DNA of 35,156 nucleotides from UBA7672 sp964550535 (GTDB lineage Bacteria > Pseudomonadota > Alphaproteobacteria > Caulobacterales > Hyphomonadaceae). The position numbers and the translations under genes are program-made. Location: assembly GCA_964550535.1 (NCBI GenBank), contig CAZJZQ010000021.1, positions 1-35,156 on the forward strand, in the 5' to 3' direction. The notes beneath the pieces are model-generated. The model made no database searches. It saw nothing but the letters and a program-made list of their open reading frames with translations, and was not told where the DNA came from. The first letter of the stretch is position 1; every line of letters begins with the position of its first letter. Of this stretch, positions 7,693-15,190 are shown one piece after another.

Positions 7693-7780
7693 CGTAGGGT
7701 GCATTGAGCAAAGCGAAATGCACCATGGTCGCCGCGAGACCCGAAGGTGCATTTCGGGCAAGCCCTCAATGCACCCTACG
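7693..7780. repeat. 88-bp imperfect palindrome upstream of rtcB
   Basis: Outer arms are a perfect 16-bp inverted repeat: CGTAGGGTGCATTGAG (7693-7708) and its complement at 7765-7780. Inner arms CGAAATGCACC (7714-7724) and GGTGCATTTCG (7746-7756) give another 11 bp. The unpaired centre is about 21 bases and includes GTCGCCGCGAGAC. The left end is 18 bases from the rtcB start codon, next to its ribosome site. The 'TAGGGTGCATT...AATGCACCCTA' style matches dispersed intergenic palindromes of many proteobacteria. The 461-bp stretch from 7675 to 8135 holds this element, a terminator and a small ORF; I see nothing else in it. Confidence 0.85.
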
Positions 7781-7830
7781 ATCCTCGCGCCCTCCGCGCA
7801 TCCCGTTGGATTCAGTTGCCGGCGGACAAC

Positions 7831-7861
7831 AAAAAACCCTCCGGCAGAAGCGCGGAGGGTT
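7831..7861 (-). terminator. Intrinsic terminator after the 25-residue ORF
   Basis: AACCCTCCG (7835-7843) pairs with CGGAGGGTT (7853-7861), 9 bp with a 9-base loop. The plus-strand A-run 7831-7836 becomes TTTTTT after the stem on the minus strand. It therefore ends a leftward transcript that starts to the right of 7861. Confidence 0.8.
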
Positions 7862-7890
7862 GGGGGAGATCCGGCTGTGCCAGTCTGAAC

Positions 7891-7968
7891 CTAACTCTCC
7901 ATGCCATCGCGATCGGCCAGCATTGGCTGGTCAGTCATCGCGTTCTGGTTTTCGTAGCGCCGTTTCAT
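7891..7968 (-). CDS. 25-residue hydrophilic small ORF
   Basis: ATG at 7968 with GGAG seven bases upstream, 25 codons and a TAG, followed after 29 bases by a good intrinsic terminator. The peptide begins MKRRYENQNAMTDQPM and ends DRDGMES; it is charged with no hydrophobic segment. The pairing of a ribosome site and a dedicated terminator shows that a short leftward transcript is made here. It may be a small protein gene or a small RNA with an incidental ORF. A weak -35 (TTGACC) exists further upstream but without a convincing -10. I recognise no family. Confidence 0.45.
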   Translation of the reverse strand: MKRRYENQNAMTDQPMLADRDGMES

Positions 7969-8135
7969 CGGGCGTCTCCGAAAGGAGGGTTGATCCAGGG
8001 CGCGGTGTTTGATGGGAGATTGCGGCGAGGTCAAGGCGCTGTTGCAATCTTCAAACTCGCGTTTCGCGCCGTGGCAGTTTTATCTTCACCTTCCTCGTGG
8101 GATAAGCGGGGTGTTGGGGGAGAGCGGGCAAGCCG

Positions 8136-9017
8136 ATGATGAACTGGATCAGGACGCACAGGCTGAAAGCGGCGGGCGCCGCCGTGCTGGCGGTTGTGGC
8201 GCTCGGCGGGCTGGGCGCCGCGCTGGCGACACCGCGGCTGGATCGCGACTGGGAAGAGCATCTGGCGGTGATGCCGTCGATCGATTTGCGCGACAGCGGG
8301 TTCGCGCTGGGGCTGGCGATGGACTGGAACTATTCGGCGGATGGTCCGGTATCGAAGGACTACACCACCTTCGCGTCCGATTTCGATGACCTGCGCAATG
8401 TATGGTTCGTGGTGGAGCCGCATCCGGGGCTTGAACCGATGGCGCATACGCTGGTGCTGTTCGAGTTCGCGGCGGGTGATGGCGAAGAGGGCCGCATGAT
8501 CGGACTCACCATCGAGGCGCGGCGGGAGTCGCATGAGAACTATTCCGCCTTCTGGGGCGCGTTCAACGCATTCGAGCTGGCGTATGTGTGGTCAACGCCC
8601 AAGGATCTGCTGACGCGGCGGGCGGTGATGCTGGATCACGACATCCTCGTCTATCCGCTGGATCTGACGGAGCCGCAGGAGCGGGCGTTTCTGCGCGCGA
8701 CGCTGGAGAAGACGATAGCGGTTTCCACCAAGCCGCGTTTCTACAACACGCTGCATTCCAACTGCACCAATGAGCTGGCCAAGGTGGCGGGGCTGGACTG
8801 GCACCCCTCGTTCGTGATGACCGGTTATTCGGCGCAGCGCCTGTTCGAGTTGCAGATGATCCCCGGAGAGGATTTTGCGACGGCGAAAACGGCGGCGCTG
8901 ATGACAGACAATATCAAGGCGTGGAACGATCTTTCGACAGAAGATTTCGACGAAGCCCTTTTGAAAGAGTTGCACGCGCGCATGGTGCGGAACCCCGGTC
9001 TGGAGGCGGCGCGCTGA
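8136..9017 (+). CDS. DUF4105 membrane-anchored thiol-enzyme-like protein
   Basis: A 293-residue protein with an N-terminal membrane anchor (residues about 10-31) and a DUF4105 domain outside the membrane. The family hallmarks are present: NVWFVVEPHPGLEPMAHTLVLFEF with His103, SFE-type strand IGLTIEARRESHENYS, and FYNTLHSNCTNEL with Cys210. The His/Cys pair resembles a papain or NlpC/P60-like thiol catalytic site. One DUF4105-containing protein (Lnb of Bacteroides) has been reported as a lipoprotein N-acyltransferase; whether this member does that is not shown here. ATGATG gives two adjacent possible starts. Its TGA overlaps the ATG of the next gene by one base, so the two are translationally coupled. 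Confidence 0.8.
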   Translation: MMNWIRTHRLKAAGAAVLAVVALGGLGAALATPRLDRDWEEHLAVMPSIDLRDSGFALGLAMDWNYSADGPVSKDYTTFASDFDDLRNVWFVVEPHPGLEPMAHTLVLFEFAAGDGEEGRMIGLTIEARRESHENYSAFWGAFNAFELAYVWSTPKDLLTRRAVMLDHDILVYPLDLTEPQERAFLRATLEKTIAVSTKPRFYNTLHSNCTNELAKVAGLDWHPSFVMTGYSAQRLFELQMIPGEDFATAKTAALMTDNIKAWNDLSTEDFDEALLKELHARMVRNPGLEAAR

Positions 9018-9844
9018 TGTCTGCGGCGAGAACAGATGCGGCGCCCAACGCAAAGGCGCGGATGGAGACGCTGGACGAGCGCATCGCCGCGCTGGAGCCG
9101 GGGTTCGAGATCTATCGCGATGTCGGAACGAAGACGCAGCAACCGGTGGTGATCCAGCTGCACGGCTGCGGCGGCAAGAAGGCTTTGCAGGGCGTGTGGG
9201 CGAAGGTTGCCCGCGAGGCGGGGTGGGCGGTTGTGGTGGTGGACAGTTATCGTCACCGCCGGATCAACACGCTGGAGGCTTACGCCACCGTCTGCACCGG
9301 CATGCGACTGTGGGGCAAGGAACGCGCTGGCGATCTCTACGCCACAATGGAATGGGTGCGGCGCCAGAACTGGGCGGACGGCAACCGCATCGTGGCGGCC
9401 GGGTGGAGCCATGGCGGCTGGACGGTGCTGGACGCAATGAGCCTGTCGCCCGGCGCCGAAATGCAGGAGGCGACGCGGTTGTCCGGTCTGGCGGATGAGC
9501 CGTTGAAAGGTCTGGCGGGCGCCTTTCTGGTCTATCCGTTTGCGGGGCCGGGATCGGTGGCGCGGATCAAGGGGCTGCGGGTCGATGTGACGCCGCTGGC
9601 GCTCGCCGGCACGCATGATGTGATCGTCGGCGGGCGCAGTCTGGAGCGCACGCTGCAACGTATGCCGATGCCGGGCGAGGCGATCCGCGTCGAGATGCTG
9701 GAGCGCGCCACGCACGCTTTCGATGAGCAGGGCGCGCGTGACTTGCGGGTGCGTTACGATCCCGCGCTGGAGGCGCAGGCGCACGAAATTTACCGCGTGT
9801 ATCTGAAGGCCGCGGCCGGGCGCATGGGGCTGGGCGCGGCGTAG
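9017..9844 (+). CDS. Dienelactone-hydrolase-like alpha/beta hydrolase
   Basis: A 275-residue alpha/beta hydrolase. The strand-turn-HG motif VIQLHGCGG forms the oxyanion region; the nucleophile elbow is GWSHGG (Ser131); the likely acid is the Asp of LAGTHDVIVGG and the catalytic His is in ATHAFDE. There is no signal peptide, so it is probably cytoplasmic. The overall pattern (HGCGG, 'VVVVDSYRHR', 'GWSHGG') fits the dienelactone hydrolase family, often called carboxymethylenebutenolidase-related. The start is ATG 9017, overlapping the preceding stop (TGATG). Coupling to DUF4105 suggests a joint job on an acyl or ester substrate, which is inference. Confidence 0.86.
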   Translation: MSAARTDAAPNAKARMETLDERIAALEPGFEIYRDVGTKTQQPVVIQLHGCGGKKALQGVWAKVAREAGWAVVVVDSYRHRRINTLEAYATVCTGMRLWGKERAGDLYATMEWVRRQNWADGNRIVAAGWSHGGWTVLDAMSLSPGAEMQEATRLSGLADEPLKGLAGAFLVYPFAGPGSVARIKGLRVDVTPLALAGTHDVIVGGRSLERTLQRMPMPGEAIRVEMLERATHAFDEQGARDLRVRYDPALEAQAHEIYRVYLKAAAGRMGLGAA

Positions 9845-9850
9845 CGCTCC

Positions 9851-10270
9851 CTATCCGGCTGGCGTGAACACGTATTCCAGCTTCAGCCCGTCCGCGTCCG
9901 CGAAGAATACGGCGTAATAGCCTTCGCCATATTCGGGATAGTCCGCCGGCGCGTAGAGGATCGTTGCGCCGATGGCGACGAGCTTCGCGTGAAGTGCATT
10001 GACATCCGCGCGGCTCTCCGCCCACAGGGCGAGATGGTGCAGGCCGGGCGCATAGCGATTGTGAGGCTGGTCGAGACCCGCGCCTTCAGCGGAGCGGATG
10101 CCGACCGAAGGGTAGAGCGCACCGCCGAGGCCCCAGTCCACGCCGCGATCGCCCTTGTCGTCGACGATGGTGTAGCCCGCGTGTGAGAGAAACAGGTCGT
10201 AGAGCGGCCGCGAGACGGCGGCGTCTCTTACGGTGAGATCGACGTGGTGGAGACGGCCGCGCTTGCCCAT
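9851..10270 (-). CDS. VOC (glyoxalase/bleomycin-resistance) family protein
   Basis: A 139-residue single-domain vicinal-oxygen-chelate protein. The two beta-alpha-beta-beta-beta halves are visible: RLHHVDLTVRDAAVSRPLYD at the start with the metal His, then GLHHLALWAES in the middle (second His) and a C-terminal FFADADGLKLEYVF, where the Glu is the usual metal ligand. Small VOC proteins of this type act as lyases, dioxygenases or binding proteins; nothing shows which. I use the ATG at 10270; a TTG 15 bases upstream is also in frame and neither has a clear Shine-Dalgarno. It lies 43 bases downstream of bfr on the same strand and may be read through from it. Confidence 0.85.
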   Translation of the reverse strand: MGKRGRLHHVDLTVRDAAVSRPLYDLFLSHAGYTIVDDKGDRGVDWGLGGALYPSVGIRSAEGAGLDQPHNRYAPGLHHLALWAESRADVNALHAKLVAIGATILYAPADYPEYGEGYYAVFFADADGLKLEYVFTPAG

Positions 10271-10313
10271 CCGATAAGAGTGCAAGCGCGGCGCACGCGA
10301 GTCCAGTTGATGC

Positions 10314-10805
10314 TTAGTCCTGCGCGCTCGACGCGTTCGGCTTGGACTGGAGCTGGACGTAGTTCTGGATGCCCATGCGGGCGATCAGGTCCATCTGGGT
10401 TTCCAGCCAGTCGATATGCTCTTCTTCGTTGTGGAGGATCTTCTGGAAGATATCGCGCGAACCGTAATCGCGGACCTTCTCGCAATACTCGATGGCGTCC
10501 TTCAGGACGGGAACGGCGATCTGCTCCGTCTTGAGGTCGCATTCGAGGATTTCCTTCACTTCCTCGCCGATCAACAGCTTGCCGAGGTCCTGTAGGTTGG
10601 GGAGGCCTTCGAGGAAGAGGATGCGCTCGATCAGCCAGTCGGCGTGCTGCATCTCCTCGATGGATTCTTTGTACTCCTTGTGAGCGAGTTCGGAGACGCC
10701 CCAGTCCTTCAGCATGCGGGAGTGCAGGAAGTACTGGTTGATGGCCGTCAGCTCGTTCTTAAGCGCCTGGTTAAGGTACTCGATAACCTTCGCGTCGCCC
10801 TTCAT
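10314..10805 (-). CDS. bfr: Bacterioferritin
   Basis: A 163-residue iron-storage protein that assembles into a 24-subunit shell and stores ferric iron; it also binds haem b between subunit pairs. It starts MKGDAKVIEYLNQALKNEL, as E. coli Bfr does. Ferroxidase ligands are present: Glu18 (NEL), Glu51 and His54 (EEMQHADW), Glu94, and Glu127/His130 (EEEHIDWLE). Met52, the haem axial ligand, is conserved in EEMQH. The ATG at 10805 has AAGGAG eight bases upstream. It lies downstream of bfd, 149 bases away; the gap contains a small CCGAG/CTCGG hairpin but no clear terminator, so bfd-bfr co-expression is plausible. Confidence 0.96.
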   Translation of the reverse strand: MKGDAKVIEYLNQALKNELTAINQYFLHSRMLKDWGVSELAHKEYKESIEEMQHADWLIERILFLEGLPNLQDLGKLLIGEEVKEILECDLKTEQIAVPVLKDAIEYCEKVRDYGSRDIFQKILHNEEEHIDWLETQMDLIARMGIQNYVQLQSKPNASSAQD

Positions 10806-10954
10806 GGCCGGTGCTCCTTGTGCGGGGGCCGCGCGCGGGGAGGGCGCTGGCGGACCCGATAAATCCACAAGGCATCAATGCGCCCGAGTCACCCTCGGTT
10901 GCAACTGTTTTTATTGGATTTTTTTGAGAATGCGAGGACGTCTCGTTCGCAGGA

Positions 10955-11161
10955 TTATTCGGCCGCGACCAGCATGCCTATGGCTTCGGCGGACGCGCCG
11001 GAGCCGCAATCGCGGAGCATTCCGCACACGGTTTCCGAGCATTTTCCGCAGTTCATCGTGACGCCGTGATGGCGGTGCACCTGCGCGGGCGAACGCGCGC
11101 CGGCCGCGATGGCGTCGCTGACCTTCTCGGTATTCAGATTCCGGCACACGCAGATGATCAT
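10955..11161 (-). CDS. bfd: Bacterioferritin-associated ferredoxin
   Basis: A 68-residue [2Fe-2S] protein. Bfd docks on bacterioferritin and delivers the electron that releases stored iron. The four cluster cysteines are exactly spaced: C4 and C6 (MIICVCR) and C38 and C41 (NCGKCSETVC). The ATG at 11161 gives the canonical start MIICVCRNLN. There is no strong ribosome site; a TTGACA lies 30-odd bases upstream, so transcription may start very close to the ATG. The Fur-like palindrome upstream fits iron-starvation induction, as known for bfd in other bacteria. Confidence 0.93.
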   Translation of the reverse strand: MIICVCRNLNTEKVSDAIAAGARSPAQVHRHHGVTMNCGKCSETVCGMLRDCGSGASAEAIGMLVAAE

Positions 11162-11182
11162 GAGAACGATTTGCACCAGACT

Positions 11183-11201
11183 GCGATTGATTGTCAATCG
11201 C
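11183..11201. promoter_or_regulatory. Fur-box-like palindrome before bfd
   Basis: GCGATTGA-TTG-TCAATCGC is a perfect 8-3-8 inverted repeat, 22 bases upstream of the bfd start. It overlaps a consensus -35 box TTGACA on the minus strand. Its layout (GATTGAT-T-GTCAATC core, 19 bp in total) resembles Fur operators. Iron control of bfd is known elsewhere; binding here is inferred. Confidence 0.6.
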
Positions 11202-11270
11202 CGTGCAACACGCAGGCCAGCGGCAGGCGGCCGCAGACGTGCCGGGGTAAATATCGTCCGCGAACAAGGC

Positions 11271-11342
11271 TCAGGCGGCCGGACCCGGGCCGAGAACGCT
11301 CTCGGCCAGTTTGGGGGGCGTGTATTCCTCCGGCTCGACCAT
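11271..11342 (-). CDS. Possible 23-residue ORF upstream of bfd
   Basis: ATG at 11342, peptide starting MVEPEEYTPPKLAESVLGPG. It has no good ribosome site, and its 3' half contains a perfect hairpin GGCCGAGA/TCTCGGCC (11288-11307, 4-base loop). It could be a leader peptide, an RNA structure or chance. The remainder of 11162-11452 holds only the Fur-like site and bfd promoter sequence. Confidence 0.2.
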   Translation of the reverse strand: MVEPEEYTPPKLAESVLGPGPAA

Positions 11343-11452
11343 TTTGCCGTGCTCGAATCGGACCGCGAAGCGGAGTCGTTTTTGTGCGGCTCTCCCTCGC
11401 TGTCTGGATGCGAGACTGTCGCGAACGGCAATCGGACGGGGTTGAGAGCCGC

Positions 11453-12037
11453 CTATTTCCGCCAGCCTGCCAGCACGGCTTCGGCGGCGGCGTTCATTTC
11501 GGACTCGGTCCAGCGGCGGCCCTGACGTTCGGCTTTCAGAAGCGAGGTCATCGGCGCGAGGAACAGGGTGGCGAGGAGATCGACCGGCAGTTTCTTGAAA
11601 TCGCCCGAGGTGATGCCATCGCGGCGCAGATCGGCGATCATCTTGCCGATGGCGCGGCCGGCCTCGCCGCCCTCGCGCTCGGCCAGAACCGACTCCGCAA
11701 AGCGATGACCGAAGGCCAGCGCGTCCTTGTCGGCGCGGTAGGCTTGATAGATGGCGCGCCAGGTGCGTTTGAGCCGCTCCGGCGCGGGCAGGCTGGGGTC
11801 CACGCTTTCGGCGGAGCGCACGAACACCTCGCCTTTCATCTGCCTGTAAGCGGCGATGAGGAGGTCGTCTTTGGAATCGAAATGGCGGTAGAGCGTGCCT
11901 TCGGCCACGCCGGCTTCCTGCGCGATGGCGGATGTCGTCGCGGCGGCGAGGCCATCGCGCGCGGCGACGGCCATGGCCGAGCGGATCAGCTTCTCGCGCG
12001 TTGCGGCGCCGGCGGCAGTGGGAGCGGTCGCTGTCAT
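11453..12037 (-). CDS. TetR-family transcriptional regulator
   Basis: A 194-residue TetR-type repressor. The N-terminal helix-turn-helix is clear: REKLIRSAMAVAARDGL, then TTSAIAQEAGVAEGTLYRHFDSKDDLLIAAY (residues about 13-60). The C-terminal part is all-helical, as in ligand-binding domains of the family, and ends with EAVLAGWRK. The ATG at 12037 gives a normal N-terminus; no Shine-Dalgarno is obvious. It is divergent from the GNAT gene across 131 bases, which may contain its operator, but I found no convincing palindrome there. The ligand is unknown. Confidence 0.9.
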   Translation of the reverse strand: MTATAPTAAGAATREKLIRSAMAVAARDGLAAATTSAIAQEAGVAEGTLYRHFDSKDDLLIAAYRQMKGEVFVRSAESVDPSLPAPERLKRTWRAIYQAYRADKDALAFGHRFAESVLAEREGGEAGRAIGKMIADLRRDGITSGDFKKLPVDLLATLFLAPMTSLLKAERQGRRWTESEMNAAAEAVLAGWRK

Positions 12038-12168
12038 GGACTGAAAGCGTCTGCAAGCGGCGCTCCTGTCAAGACAAAGCGCGCATTGCAGGCTGGTTTC
12101 CGCGGACTTGTCGCACGAGACGGAGGATGTAGAGCGTTCAGGCCAGTCACAGGCATGGGGAGCAAGCA

Positions 12169-12609
12169 ATGAGTCTGACAATCCGGCCTTTGGCGGAGGG
12201 GGATCGCCCCGGATGGGAGCCGCTCTGGCGCGGATATCTCGGTTTCTACCAGACCGTGATCCCCGAAGCCGTGACGGATGAGACCTGGCGGCGGCTGGTT
12301 GATCCGGAGGGAACGATCCATGGGTTCTGCGCCATGGACGAGGGCGGGACGATGCTGGGGATTGTCCACTATCTCTTCCATCCGGTGACATGGGCCATCG
12401 GGCCGCGCTGCTATCTGGAAGATTTGTTCACGGCCGGAGCGGCGCGCGGGCGCGGTGTGGGCCGGGCGCTGATCGAGGCGGTGTATGCGGCGGCGGATGC
12501 GCGCGGGGCGGATCAGGTCTATTGGCTCACGGACGAGGCGAACGCCGGGGCGCGGCGCCTGTACGACCAGATCGCGCGCAAGACGCCGTTCATCAAATAC
12601 AGGCGGTAG
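12169..12609 (+). CDS. GNAT-family N-acetyltransferase
   Basis: A 146-residue acetyltransferase of the GNAT fold. It begins MSLTIRPLAEGDRPGW, the usual first strand and helix. The acetyl-CoA pyrophosphate loop is AARGRGVGRALIEAVYAAA (Q/R-x-x-G-x-G/A motif) at about residues 89-107, preceded by the strand CYLEDLFT. The C-terminal NAGARRLYDQIA is the typical motif B helix where Asn and Tyr sit near the CoA thiol. GGGGAG is six bases before the ATG. The acceptor amine (small molecule or protein) cannot be told. Confidence 0.92.
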   Translation: MSLTIRPLAEGDRPGWEPLWRGYLGFYQTVIPEAVTDETWRRLVDPEGTIHGFCAMDEGGTMLGIVHYLFHPVTWAIGPRCYLEDLFTAGAARGRGVGRALIEAVYAAADARGADQVYWLTDEANAGARRLYDQIARKTPFIKYRR

Positions 12610-12659
12610 GGGCGCGCCACTTTGATGGAGCCATTCCCCGGATGCGGCCTGCCGGTCTT

Positions 12660-12698
12660 ACCCGATAGCGCCCCGGTGAAGGACGGGGCGCTACGGGT
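12660..12698. terminator. Strong hairpin between the convergent GNAT and tex genes
   Basis: ACCCG-A-TAGCGCCCCG (12660-12675) pairs with CGGGGCGCTA-CGGGT (12684-12698): 10 perfect pairs, one bulged A, then five more, with an 8-base loop. It abuts the TAG of tex (12699-12701). No T-run follows, so it is probably a bidirectional terminator or 3'-end protecting structure. Confidence 0.55.
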
Positions 12699-15035
12699 CT
12701 AGTTCAGCTTCAGGTTCTTGAGCGCGGCGAATGGGTTGCTGGCGTCGTCCTGTTTCGCGGGACCGGCGGAGTAGGATTGCGGACCGGACTTGCCCGGCTT
12801 GTCCTTGCCGCCGGTGGATTTCGGCTGGGCGCCATGAGCGCCCTGGCTGCCGGATGTGTCGCGTTTCATCGACAGGGCGATACGTTTGCGATCGGCGTCG
12901 ACTTCCTTGACGCGGACGTTGACGACGTCGCCAGCCTTCACCACCTCGTGCGGGTCCTTCACGAACGTATCCGCGAGTTCGGAGATGTGGACGAGGCCGT
13001 CCTGGTGCACGCCGATATCGACGAAGGCGCCGAAGGCCGTGACGTTGGTGACCGTGCCTTCGAGGCGCATGCCGGGTTTCAGGTCCGAGATTTTCTCGAC
13101 GCCGTCCATGAAGGTCGCGGTCTTGAACTGCGGGCGCGGGTCGCGGCCCGGCTTTTCAAGCTCGGCGATGATGTCGGTGACGGTCGGCACGCCGAAGGTT
13201 TCGTTGGCGTAGTCTTTCGGCTGAAGCGTCGCGAGGAAGGTCTTGTCGCCGATCAGCGCTTTTACCGCACGTCCGCTTTTCTGCGCGATCAGTTCCACCA
13301 CCGGATAGGCTTCGGGGTGAACGGCCGACCCGTCGAGCGGATTGGCGCCTTCCATGATGCGCAGGAAGCCGGCGGATTGTTCAAACGCCTTCGGCCCCAT
13401 CCGCGGCACTTTCTTCAAGGCCGCGCGTGATTTGAACGGGCCGTTCTCGTCGCGATAGGTGACGATGTTGGCGGCGAGGGCGGTGTTGAGACCCGAGACG
13501 CGCGCGAGCAGGGGCGCGGACGCGGTGTTCACGTCAACGCCGACGGCGTTCACGCAATCCTCGACCACAGCGTCAAGCGAGCGGCTGAGCGCGGACTGGT
13601 CAACATCGTGCTGGTACTGGCCGACGCCGATGGCCTTGGGTTCGATCTTCACCAACTCGGCCAGCGGGTCTTGCAAGCGGCGGGCGATGGAGACCGCGCC
13701 GCGTAGCGACACGTCCAGGCCAGGGAATTCCTTGGCGGCGAGTTCAGAGGCGGAATAGACCGATGCGCCCGCTTCCGAAACGGTGACGCGGGTGAGTTTC
13801 AGCTCCGGCATCTTCGCCGCCAGTTCGCCGATCAACTTGTCCGTCTCGCGGCTGGCGGTGCCGTTGCCGACGCTGACGAGTTCGACATTGTGGCGCTTCG
13901 CGAGCTGCGCCAGCGTGACCAGCGAGCCCTGCCAGTCCTTGCGGGGTTCGTGCGGATAGATGGTTGCGGTTTCGAGCAGTTTGCCCGTGGCGTCCACCAC
14001 CGCGATCTTGCAGCCCGTGCGGATGCCGGGATCGACGCCCATCACCACCTTGGGACCCGCCGGCGCGGCGAGCAGAAGGTCGCGAATGTTGCGGGCGAAA
14101 ACGCGGATCGCCTCTGCGTCGGCGCGTTCCTTCAGGCGGTTGATGCTGTCGCCTGTGCTGGCGGGGCCGAGTTTTGTCTTCCAGGCCTGACGCGCCGTCT
14201 CAACCAGCCAGGCGTCGCCCGGGCGGCCCCTGTCCGAAATGTTGGCGCCGGTCATCACAGCGCCGACGCCGGGGTGCATCCGCGTCTCGTCATGCGGAAT
14301 GTCTAGATTGATCTTCAGCACGCCTTCCTTCTCGCCGCGCAGCAGGGCGAGAGCGCGGTGCGAAGGCATCTCGCGGATCGGTTCGTCAAAATCGAAATAG
14401 TCGGAGAATTTGGCGCCGGCTTCTTCCTTTCCCTTCACCATCGCCGAGGCGAGGCGGCCGCCGCTCCACACTTTCTCGCGCAGCATGCCGACCAGCGCCG
14501 GGGTTTCCGACATGCGCTCGATCAGGATGTGGCGCGCGCCGTCCAGCGCCGCGTTAGCGTCTTCAACGCCCTTGCCGGCGTCGATGTATTTCAGCGCCTC
14601 CGCCACCGGGTCCAGCGACGGGTTGGCGAGCAGGCGGTCGGCCAGCGGTTCGAGACCCGCCTCGCGTGCGATCATGGCTTTGGTGCGCCGCTTGGGGCGG
14701 AAGGGGGCGTAGAGGTCTTCCAGCTCCACCTTTGTCGCCGCCGCCATGATGGCGCGCTCCAGCTCCGGCGTGAGCTTTTCCTGTTCGCGGATGGATTTGA
14801 GAATTACGTCCCGCCGCTCGAACATCACCGTCAGGTAGTCCAGCCGCTCGGCCAGGGTGCGCAGTTGCGTGTCGTCCAGCCCGCCCGTCCGCTCCTTGCG
14901 GTAGCGCGCGATGAAGGGAACGGAGGCGCCTTCGTCCAGGAGTTGCATGGTGGCGGCGACCTGCGCCTCGGCGACGCCAAGCTCCCGCGCGATGATCTGC
15001 GCGATGGCGGCGGAACGCTGGTTGCTGGTGGTCAT
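12699..15035 (-). CDS. tex: Tex-family RNA-binding transcription accessory protein
   Basis: A 778-residue cytoplasmic Tex protein, bacterial relative of eukaryotic Spt6. Domains in order: N-terminal helical region (QIIARELGV, FIARYRKERTGGLDDTQLR), the YqgF/RuvC-like domain from about residue 325 (VVMGVDPGIRTGCKIAVVD), helix-hairpin-helix pair (LLARVSGLNTALAANIV and ALKKVPRMGPKAFEQSAGFLRI), and a C-terminal S1 RNA-binding domain (GMRLEGTVTNVTAFGAFVDIG through RIALSMKRD). A disordered Gly/Ser/Lys tail follows. AGGGG stands five bases before the ATG. Tex binds nucleic acid and affects transcription, but its exact role is not settled. Confidence 0.96.
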   Translation of the reverse strand: MTTSNQRSAAIAQIIARELGVAEAQVAATMQLLDEGASVPFIARYRKERTGGLDDTQLRTLAERLDYLTVMFERRDVILKSIREQEKLTPELERAIMAAATKVELEDLYAPFRPKRRTKAMIAREAGLEPLADRLLANPSLDPVAEALKYIDAGKGVEDANAALDGARHILIERMSETPALVGMLREKVWSGGRLASAMVKGKEEAGAKFSDYFDFDEPIREMPSHRALALLRGEKEGVLKINLDIPHDETRMHPGVGAVMTGANISDRGRPGDAWLVETARQAWKTKLGPASTGDSINRLKERADAEAIRVFARNIRDLLLAAPAGPKVVMGVDPGIRTGCKIAVVDATGKLLETATIYPHEPRKDWQGSLVTLAQLAKRHNVELVSVGNGTASRETDKLIGELAAKMPELKLTRVTVSEAGASVYSASELAAKEFPGLDVSLRGAVSIARRLQDPLAELVKIEPKAIGVGQYQHDVDQSALSRSLDAVVEDCVNAVGVDVNTASAPLLARVSGLNTALAANIVTYRDENGPFKSRAALKKVPRMGPKAFEQSAGFLRIMEGANPLDGSAVHPEAYPVVELIAQKSGRAVKALIGDKTFLATLQPKDYANETFGVPTVTDIIAELEKPGRDPRPQFKTATFMDGVEKISDLKPGMRLEGTVTNVTAFGAFVDIGVHQDGLVHISELADTFVKDPHEVVKAGDVVNVRVKEVDADRKRIALSMKRDTSGSQGAHGAQPKSTGGKDKPGKSGPQSYSAGPAKQDDASNPFAALKNLKLN

Positions 15036-15190
15036 GCTGGCCCCTGTCGAACAAGTAAACGGCTACCGCCGGGCGCTGAGTCTAGTCGCGTTGCGGCGGG
15101 CCGTCACGATTGCCGCGCGAGTGGTTCACAACTGGTTTCCAGCGGCCGGACCCATTGCCTGTGCAGCGGTCCTGAGTCATTCCTGCCGCC

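Noticed and set aside
7969..8040. TTGACC-N17-CAAACA as a promoter for the 25-residue ORF
   Set aside because: The -10 matches only two of six bases.
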